Source: Rhodeus uyekii (Eukaryota > Chordata > Actinopteri > Cypriniformes > Acheilognathidae). Taken from it: 64,000 bases of DNA. Positions 15,301 to 25,620 of this stretch are shown piece after piece (the first letter of the stretch is position 1; each line of letters begins with the position of its first letter). The position numbers and the translations under genes were made by a program. A model generated the notes under the pieces. It worked only from the letters and a program-made list of their open reading frames with translations, made no database searches and had not been told where the DNA came from. The DNA lies in assembly GCA_037043235.1 (NCBI GenBank), contig JAWRVZ010000063.1, positions 868,501 to 932,500 of the forward strand, given 5' to 3'.

Positions 15301-18300
15301 TACCTGAGGTGCGTAGGCATTGCCTCGTGACCTTGATAGTGTGGAAGAGGTTTCCTCTGGGAAACCCTTCTGGTTCTGAACCACCACTGAAGGGGCCACA
15401 TGTACAGGCGACCGAGTGGACCGCACTGGAAGCTGTTACCATGATGCCCAGCAGTCTCGACTGCTCAGTGAGTGATTGGTCTAGCTTTTGCTATTGACTG
15501 CTGGTGGGATGATGTCGATGAGCACGAGTGAAAGCCGTGCTGGCAACGACACAGAATCCCAACAACGCTTCGGAAGGTGGCTCCCAAATGAGGATACAAC
15601 ACCTTCCTACTTGCGTACAGTCTGAGCCCCAGCTCCTTCCAGTGAGCAAGAACGACATCTCGATGCCAAACTGCTACCAGAATCAACCAAACATTGATGA
15701 AATCTGATGAAATCAGAAACCTTGAAGGTGCCGGGTAAAAGCTAGACTGAACAGAAGAACCAGACCGAAGCCCGTAAACTCTGGCTGGGAACTCCAGCTG
15801 AGCGTTCACTTCTGTTCCATAACCAGAGCCTGCTTGGGGGCTACCACTCGGGCAGGCACCCTGGATATTATTGCAGGACCCATTGAGACAAAACCGTACT
15901 CCAATAAGGTAACCAGCCTCTCGAGGCTGGCCTCTGGTATTTCTCGAACATCCGCTCCAGGGCCCTGCTTGCAGGGGAAACCTGGAGTGAGCGCTCTAAG
16001 ACCCTCCTCAGAGGGGGCGACCTCCCAAGCGCCACCAGAAGTATGGGTGGCGACTAGAGAGTCCCGCCTCGGACCTGAGTGCCTGGCTCCCTCGGGATAC
16101 CAACGCAGCACAGTGTCCAACAAAACCTCCCCATGGGAACGGTTCCGAGCCACTAGTGAAGGGAACACAAGTACAGGTGACTGAGTGCATAGCACTGGAA
16201 ACTCTGCCTTGACGCGCAGCAGCCTCAGCTGCTCAGTGAGTGACTGGCCATTCCTAAAACGTGCATGACCTGGTTCCCTCGGGACACCAGGCACGCAGTT
16301 AATCGTTAAAGGGTGCTTGCCCAGGCAGTCCCCTAGGAGACTGCCAGGTGAGAGTGGAGCGACAGTGAGCACAGTGCGCTCACGCACCGGCTACGCATGC
16401 CCCAATCGCTGGTGAGGAAGATCCTCATCAATGTGACACTTACAACATCCAGTTCCTCAGAACTGGATAGCTGCAGTATCCCCTTAGGCTGACAAATCCA
16501 ATTGCGATCCTCATGGTCGAGACAGCCGCTGAGCCTCAGCAACAGCGGGACCGGAACCACGGGGACCGCGAGCCTGAGCGACTTCCTCAAAAGACTCCAG
16601 GCGGGATCGCCATGCACGTAGGACCTCCTCATCAGCGGCCGATACTAACAACGTCCAGTTCCTCGGAGCTGGATAGCTGCAGTATCACCTCGTCAGGGTC
16701 GGAAGAAACCGCCACAGGGCGTGCTTCCGGTTCCTGAACGAGGCCAGACCTGCCAGGTAAGGGTAGAGAAAAGGCCAAGCCCGTCTCCGACCCCTCTGAC
16801 AAGTCCATCTGCGACCCCCATGATCGCAGCCGCCGCTGGGCCTCAGCCGCAGCGGGACCGGAACCACGAGGAACGCTAGCCTGGGCGGTTTCCTCGAAAA
16901 CCGCCAGGCGGGATCGGAGCGTTCGCAAATTCATTTGCAAAACCATCTGCACAATCAGTACCCTCGAGCGCTGATCGTGCATGCTCCTCACCCATTTACC
17001 TCGGTGCTGGAAAAAGTGCGTTCAACCGGGTCTCGAACCCCGGTTTCCAGAATGATAGGCAAACACAATATCCACTGTACCACAGCAGTTATTAGCATAC
17101 TGATGGCACAAAGTAAATACAACACCCTGCAAAGTAAATACAACACCCGTTCAACTCCTCAGAGCCGGGTTGTTGTTATTCAAGTCGGAAGAAACCGCAC
17201 AGGGCGTGCTTCCGGACCTTGAGAAGTCCCCGCGATAGGGATCGCTGCTGAGCCTCAGCTGCAGCAGGACCTAAACCGCGAGTCTGAACAGTCTCCTCGA
17301 AGACTGTCAGACAGGAATGGCAACCTACACAGTCGACGCCCTCGAGCGCTTACCATGTAAGATTAGCCCTCCCCCGCACCTTCCAGTGAGCGAGAACGAC
17401 ACCTCGATGCCGAACTGCTAACTGTCATGACGGAGCCATGATGAGGCTCAGAACATGGATATCTTGAAGGCGCAGTGCCCAAGCCTTAGTGAAGGTGCAG
17501 TTGGTAAGTTTGCCATATCTGCGCACTTTTCTCAATCACACGTGAAATCCCTTTTCTTTTAAACTAGACTCGGGGCAGGCGTACCAGCAAATACATACAC
17601 ACACACACACACGTTGAGCTTAGAGCGCTGTGAAGACACTGAAAGCTAACCCGCTTCCGGGTTGTGACGTGCCTTTATACTCCTTGGTCATGACGTGATG
17701 ACGTCATCTCGGCGACGTACACGCCCGCACGTTGGTTTTATTGTGCTTCAAGAGACATATACACTGAAGGGTTCCCAATCGCGTCTCGACGCAGTGTCTC
17801 GTTCCCTTGACAGGGAACTGTAGACGATGAACACACGCAGGTGTTACAAGAGCTCAGCAGTGGCGAGGAGGAGAAGGAAGGTGAACCGGAGGAAAACATT
17901 TCTACACGTGAAATTAAGTAAGTGATGGCTATGTGGCAGAAGGTTTTGTCACGGTTCTGTCTCTGTTTCCTGTGTTATTAGTGTTCTAGTGCAGTGGTTC
18001 CCAACCCCCGGTCCGCAGACGAACTGGTACCGGGCCGCGGAACGATTTCACGGACCGGTCCGTGGGTCAAATGGTACCGGGCCGCGGATCGAATTCGCGG
18101 ACCGGTCCGAGAGCGGCTACGAGCGGCTGTAACGCTGTAGCTTTCGCGGTGAGGAGGTGTGTTTAAACAACCCCCCCCCCCCCCCCCGTCAACAAACTTG
18201 AGTGGACCCATCATCCATCTCGTACAATCTCGCCACCGGTCGGCGGCAAATTTATCACACGTCTGTGGCACAAAAAAGGTTGGGGACCACTGTTCTAGTG

Positions 18301-21300
18301 GACAGAGCCGTGGCACTGCTCTCTCTCCCGCGTTTTGTGTGCGGGCGCGTTACGTTTGTGCTTGTTGTCCTTGTCACGCGCAGTGGGTGTGTTCACCCGT
18401 CTCGTCACTCTGTGATCTCGCGGTGATGCTTTCTTGCATTCGCCGCGTGTTTGTGTCTCGTTAGCGTCTACCCCGCCCCCTCGTTACCTCCCTTGAGTGT
18501 TCCCAGCTGTCTCTGATCACTACCTTCCCTCATGTGTCCTATAAATAGCCCTCAGTGTTTGCTGTCCGGCGTCACGTCGTTGTCTTCCATGCCTGTGTCT
18601 CCCATGTGTTCCCTGATCAAGTTCCTGTGTTTCCTTGCCCTGATCTCCCGGGTTTGTTTTATGTTCAAGTTCCGTTCTTTGGTTATGTTACGTTTTCCCC
18701 CTCGTGGGTGTTTCTTTTGTATGTTGTTTATTTCTGTTATATTAAATATCCTTATCCCTGCGCTTGAGTCCTCCCTTCATGTATCATGACAGGTTTATGA
18801 TTTCATTGAAAAGAAACACCCTGATAAATCGTGTAAGGTAAGATACGGACTCAAGCGTCAAGTCACTCAAGTGAAAAAAACATGTTTTTTTCCATTGTTA
18901 CTGATCTAAAATGGATTAATTTGCTTTCTATTATTTCTTATGGGAAAACATGATTCTAGATACGAGCAATTCGAGTTACGAGCTCCACCCTGGAACGGAT
19001 TATGCTCATATCTCGAGGTATTACTGTACAAGGTCCTCCCCTCTGGGCTGCCCTCGTTTCCCTGAGTTTTTAACAAAGTTGCGGAGGCTGCCCTTGTTGG
19101 AGTGTTGCCCATTGTGAACTGAACTGGCTCCATCTCGTTGACATGGAGGACTATTATTCTTTGGGCTAACATGAGATGCTGGGTAGGTTACGACTCTATG
19201 AGAGCAGTTGCCCAGAGGCCACGCATCTGTATCTCCAACACAGTTCAGTAGCTATAGCACTTTCCATAGGGACGCCATATGTCAGTCTTCGACAATGTCG
19301 AATGTGAATGACAGATAGGGAATGATGTAACCCTCGTTCCCTAATGGACGGAAGTGAAACGTTATGTTCCTCCAGCCACAACCCTGAACCACAGCTGAAT
19401 GGCCGGGATCCCTGTCTCGGACGTGATAACATGCACTTACATTATGAGAAGAATCTAAAATGCTTTATAATCTGCATAAATTCATGTATTCTGATACATC
19501 AGCTGGATTCTTTCAATGTGATTTGATGTTGCACGATCACCAAACAGCAAAAGCAAACAGTTTGACTTAGAAGATAGTTTGCTCCGTTATCTGTTGCTAG
19601 AATGAGTGGCACACACACATTCGTTTAGTGAGGTTAAAAAGAGGCATGTTTATGATAAAGACAGTTTTGTCAACTACTTTCTTAGTGTCTTCATTTTATA
19701 TTTTAGAAAACTAAAAAGGGGCAATAGTCTTTCAACATAATTTTTTTTCATACTTATCCAGACCTGGAAATTACTCAAATCAAGTTTCCAACTTTTTCAA
19801 ACTGCCCAGGAACCCTGAGTAACTAACATAAACTAACAATAAGCAATTTATTATGTAAATGATAGTTAGAAAAAGGTTCATGTTCACAGTCCACAATGCT
19901 TTAAGTAATATTAACATATACAACTTTGGATCAGATTAACATGAACCAAGATTAATAATTGATAAAATACATTGAAGTATTGTTTATTCTTAGTTCATGT
20001 TAACTAATGTAGTTAATTAATGCTAACAAATGACACCCTCTAAAGTTTTAATTTGTTTGCATGACAGTCTGGCCAAAAACTATGTCATCATTGTATTGCT
20101 GTGGTGCGGACTTCCTTATTCTCTTAAGAGTTGATTCTTATAACTTTATAGTTATCGTCCCTGGTGTGAACAGAGCTTAAAGTCTCTTTCCCTAGCGGTA
20201 ACTTTTGGCAATAGCCAGTTTTTAAATCCTACATAGGTGTACCAAAACACCACACTGGACTCACAGCATATTATGGGTCAGGATAAGAGGCAAAGTTATT
20301 CCTGTAGTTGCTCCAGAACTAGCCTCAACTTGCTTGTTTCACTGAACGCAAGGAAGGCTGTTTTGCAGAAGAAACAAACATCTTTTGCCTTTAAAGTGAA
20401 TAATAATTAGTGGTTTGCTTCTCACCACAGCATCCAAGAATTTGACACAGCGCCTCAACTCCGGCCTGGTATCACAGAACTGACGGAATAGCAAGCGTCC
20501 GATTGGCTGCCTCTCACAAAGGCTGTTGTAGTCTTTCTCTGTGGAAAGAGACCAACATGAAACACAGTGACTAAGGGCTTTGCAAAGGTGGAGTTAAGCA
20601 CTCACTCGCACAGAGAGAGTGAAAGAGAGAATGAGTAAATATCATTTGGGACAATCAATGAATACAATAAAAATCAATAGCACTTTCCTCTCTTCTTTTT
20701 GCTTCGGAAAGGAAACTGAAGAGACGAAGCCATTAGTTGACCACAACAAATCGGATAATAACATCGACAACATCTTCAAAATATCAAAGGCACACCCCAG
20801 GATTGGTAAAGCTGTTGCGTTTAAGCCAAATTCAAAGAAAATTAGTGGTAGTGGTTGACTGGGTTTTGCAATGGCAATACCGATATCTGGAACAGCCTGT
20901 TTTGCTTGAGATCCAGGTTTTACACTGAAAATAAAGTGGTGACCCAACACTGTACCAAAATTGTTACGTGTCAACAAAGAAAACGTAGTCAACATAAGTC
21001 AAACATTGTAATGTTTTAATATTTACATGAACTACAAAAGCCCAACAATGTGGAAAAAATGATTGAAATCTGAGAAATCGTTGAGCACTGAGAATGTGTT
21101 CCTGTGCGGTCTTTATTATTTCTATAATTGTCTATTATTTTAATTTAATAAAAAAATTACAGGGCTCCAGACTACCACCAAGTGGTCGCATCAACGTTTT
21201 TCTTGCTGGTGCGAGTAAGTTAGAGGTCTCACTGGTGTGAACACAACGTTGCTCTTGAGCTTCCATTTCTGTTGCATATGAAAAGCATCAAACGGCAAAC

Positions 21301-24300
21301 ACACAAAAGTGGAACAAAATTGCGGATATTTTATCAGCTCGGTGCAATCCTAGACGTCGCAGAGCAAGCTCAGAAAGGTTTTACTCGCGAGCCGATCTCG
21401 TTGTAGATCTCTAACGTTGCAGAGAGAAAGTTTTTGAATTCGCTACAGTTAATATTAATCGCTGTAATACCTAGTGAGAAGCAAAACATGCAAAAAACAT
21501 GTTTTTTTCACTTGAGCTACTTGACGCTTGAGTCCGTTTCAAATTTGGCGCAGAATTCTCTGTGATAGACCACAGATATCAGATCAAATGCTGCTGACTT
21601 AGAAACCAGGAGAAATAGTCGAAGGTTTTTACATTATTCATTTCAGGGGTCGTACAAACTTTTGACAGTGAAATTCAAGCCCTTTTCAAGGACTTTTTCT
21701 AGCACTTCATGGCACCATTTATCCAGTTGACTTTATTATCCAATTTATGCACTTAATGCAATTGCATTGCATTGTTTAATGCAAAACAATAGTCTTAATT
21801 TAGTTTTAGGATTAAATTGTGATTTAAATGTGTGATATAGCCCGCACCCATATATAACCCGCACCCCCCCCTGCAGGGTTTGAAAAATCTGGAATAACCC
21901 ACAGGCTACATGCGGGAAAATACAGTAATTAATTTGAGATAAAGCAAGTACAGCCTAACATGCAATAACTTGAGCCTTGCAGTAACGTTGCTGGTGAGGA
22001 TTTCAAACCACAAGAATCCGACTAATACAGCTGCTCTAGACCACGTCTTTGGCCACACACCTGATGGAGTGGTTGAAATGAGTGTGATTATGAAGACAGA
22101 ATGCATTGACGTGAATAGAGTGGGAAGGCTGTGGCCAGTGGCTGAGATTTGCATCTGCTGCTCAGGTATATGCAAAGAGACAGCAGGATTTACACAGTGT
22201 AAATGGGAGTGTGTGGACCTGCAGCCATATAGAGGGAGTGTGTAGGAGGCTGGTATTGATAGCAATGCCGCATAAATACATGGAGACCTTACAGCTCCTT
22301 CATAATGCTGCTGGCACAAAGCACAAAGCTGTAATGCAGACTGCAGATAACAATCAACATTATTGCTGTTGATACACTTGTTTTAATTGGAGCAGATGAC
22401 ATCTCTTTAGAGAAATATTTGTCGCTTAAAAAAAAAATGTGATACCCCCCAAATTGGGACACTTGATATTGTGGCATTAAGTAAGTGTTCAAATCCTTTT
22501 TGATGCTACTTGATTACGTCACAATTTGTTGTCATAAAAAGGCAATTTATCACACAATACGTGGTGCCCAGTTTAGTTCAGTGGTTTACATCAATGGGTT
22601 TCTGATTGACTACTTTAAGCTTTTGTGATGAGTTTCAAACTGTCTCAGTTGTAGCCAGAAGACTGAGTGATTAGACGTTGTTAATAATTGATTTTGAAAT
22701 GGGGCCGCTTTATCTTCCTCTCCTCTCCCCTTCTCCTGGGGTGGTCTTCAATTATACAACACCATTAAAAACCTTAAAGACAAACCAGGTTTGACCCTCT
22801 ATGCCCATTTTATGTAAATGATTAAATGAGAAGTTTGAACATGGTTTCATTCATACAGTCACAAGGCTTCCTTTGAGTGTACCGTACTTAGTCATCGGAA
22901 GAGATGGAGAGATTGGACTTTGGAAGAGGGTCTTGCTTTGTCACATAGTTCATTCTCAGAGGGGGTTTCATGACCTGTTAGTGAATGGACAAATGAGATG
23001 GGAGATAATCGCAGTGAGCTTCTACTTAAGGTCAACATGGAATTGAAATTGATCCAATTTAGTGTATTAACATACAATATTCTGTATTTAATTTATACAG
23101 TGAATAATATGCAGTAATTTGATCAATTCAATTTCTGTAGTATTTCATACTTGAATACTATTGTATTCAAGTATTTAAACCTACCTGAAAAATATTAAGC
23201 ACTGACAATTTAATTTGCATCTTTGTTCTATTGTATATATTTGTGCAATGGCTGGTAATTTGTTTATTTTTTCGTATTTTATTTTACATGTCTTGAATAA
23301 TGGTTAAACATGATATATGGTAGGCTAAATATTTTTTTACTGTGGTATCGTAACAACCTTTATTAATTAAAATACAAGTTTACATGAGTGAAAAACTATG
23401 AAAACAATTTTATTTTATAATAAGGCCAGAGAAAATGTAACATTAAACAGAACTTCAGGATCGAGTTTGTTTGCTGGTTCCAAGTTCAACGTCAAATGCT
23501 AAAATCTCCAAGAGCACTAGGTGATATTAGACTTTCATTTGTCATTGTTTAGCTAGTGGGGGCAATTCTGTGATAAAGTCAAATATACAGCCAGGGAAAT
23601 ATAGTCAATGTCATAAACCTGAATTGAAGGCTCATTAACGGTTGCAGTGGTAGATCACAAAAGCCATTTAGACAGAAGCCCACTGGAGTTTGGATTATAT
23701 GTGTGTGTGTGTGTGTGTTGAACTGGACAGTTTTTGTCAAAAGTGAAAACCAGTTAGCCTTCCTGTCTGGTAGTGTGTACAGTGAAAGTAAAACCCAAGG
23801 TGTCTGGGTGGATTAGATTGTGCTTCTGGGCATGTTGTCAGTTGCAGTGGAGGTTGTTTTTGGTTCCTTGCATTTAAACACGGAAGCTGAGGGCTTCCTG
23901 AGGTGCCAGCCCAAGCGGCTGTGCTTAACACAGAGAAAAACAGCCAAACATCTGCTGTTGTCTCGGCTAAAATGCTATGTCGATGCTTCTAAACTCATGA
24001 ATCAACGGCACTAAAATACACACATTCTTGCACAAACAATTCAAACATGACATTTGACAAAAGTCAATGCAGACATGCTTACTCAATTCCCTAAGGTGAT
24101 GTCCTCAGAATTTGACCCTCAACAGGGTGACACATTTCTCAAGGCTTTCCCGAATTACCTTTTTCAAAAGAGTACCAAAAGATTCCCAAATACAGCAATT
24201 AGACAAGACTGAACAAGCTTGAAAATATTGTCTTGCGTAAAGATGAGAAAAACGGTCCTCTGAATCTATTTGCATCATTCATCCATGTTTATATCTTGTT

Positions 24301-25561
24301 CTAATTGTCATTTAAAACATTTCAGAACTATCCAACAATTACAGTCAATCCATTTTACTTCCAAAATGATATATTTACATGTGAAACAAACAAAAAGTAC
24401 TTGTTGTTTTTTAAATCCATGCAGTATTACATCATGAAAATGAGCTTTGAATGGAGCCAGACCTGAACACCAGTTTGCAGTCGACTGTGGAGACGAAAAA
24501 ACTTTCGCCCCAAGAATTGAGTCACATGAAATATAATTCTACCCTTGAGAGCATTTTAAAACTGTAAATATGACAATAAATGTTTTTTAAGTGGTCACAT
24601 TACACTAAATAACATAAGCTACAAATAATCAATTTAATCAACACAAACAGACTAGCCTGCCAGATTAGCATACTGCTAGCTGATTAACCCGCTTTGTTTA
24701 CTTTTAATCAATTAGCCTGCTAGCATAGCATACCTTTCGAAAAACAGGGTGAAATAACAGAATACCTGAAAGCTAAAGTCATTTCAGAGCAGCACAAGCT
24801 CTTAATATTTTGATGAAAGATTCCCAAGACAACCATTTTTTTCATTAAAACACATGCACTGAAGAAAATCAATGGGTTAAACTCTGATTTTTCATTGAGA
24901 CTCTTAATGACTGGTTATTCATTCTAATAATGGAAATCCATGGTATTTTGTTTACTAGGTTGTTTTGACCCTTGGGATATGAAATTTACATGATGTTCTT
25001 TGGCATAACTCACTTTGAGGCACATTATCAAACATAAAACCTGTAAGAGAAAGCTTAATTACTTAGGGACAAACTTGTCTGGAAGGAACAATTTGATGTA
25101 ATACTGCTGACAAATTGGAGAAAAATCGAATGCTCTGATCTTAAGCCTCCCTAGAAGCAATGTGGCAAGATATGACGTGTTTACAATGTAAAATTATGAA
25201 GAGGAGTATTATTGAATGGAGCACATTAAATGTGATGGGAACACCCCAAGCTTGGAAGGTTTAAAATAATCAGAGATGCCCAAAGCGGTCCTTGATGTCT
25301 TGAGCTCTTTTAAGCATTCATTTCAATGTTTATATTGTTTGGTCCTTCGATTGTGGTTTTGGACTCAAGTTCCTTCTTCAGACACCTAAGGCAAAGCCAG
25401 CATGATTCTCATTACACTTAAAAGGCACTAAAGTCACATAGGTCATGAGATTACTCACGCAAATATAATGACATTGGTCAAAGTAGTAATAGTAATAGCA
25501 ATAATAATAATAAGGTTTTCCGATTAGATTAGAATTCCTAAATTAAAGAAAACTGGAGATT

Positions 25562-25620
<59 letters not shown>

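Larger units (their letters stand above)
12497..17818 (-). mobile_element. DIRS-type tyrosine-recombinase retrotransposon
   Basis: About 5.3 kb, coding on the minus strand in the order gag-like, RT/RNase H, tyrosine recombinase. It has inverted terminal repeats (12522-12696 and 17643-17818). An internal complementary region (12749-12848) matches the two outer ends joined head to tail. Both ends abut GAAC (12493-12496 and 17815-17818), and there is no target duplication as used by LTR elements. This combination defines DIRS elements, which replicate through a circular intermediate inserted by the recombinase. Coding is damaged: no YxDD motif, many frameshifts, internal duplications. It sits inside the Tigger element. 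Confidence 0.9.
12109..19026 (+). mobile_element. pogo/Tigger element carrying nested DIRS and solo-LTR insertions
   Basis: The left TIR cagtaatacctcgagatacg is inverted at 19007-19026 (cgtatctcgaggtaccactg-type; here catatctcgaggtattactg) and both ends abut TA. Inside are an N-terminal transposase piece (12334-12456) and C-terminal pieces (17821-17946 and 18797-18850). These pieces are separated by a DIRS element and a solo LTR. About 760 bp of the original element remains, so it was already internally deleted or lost its core. Confidence 0.85.

Noticed and set aside
15806..16387. 193-codon minus frame as a host gene
   Set aside because: Lies inside the DIRS element, overlaps frames on the other strand, and shows only scattered gag/RT-like words.
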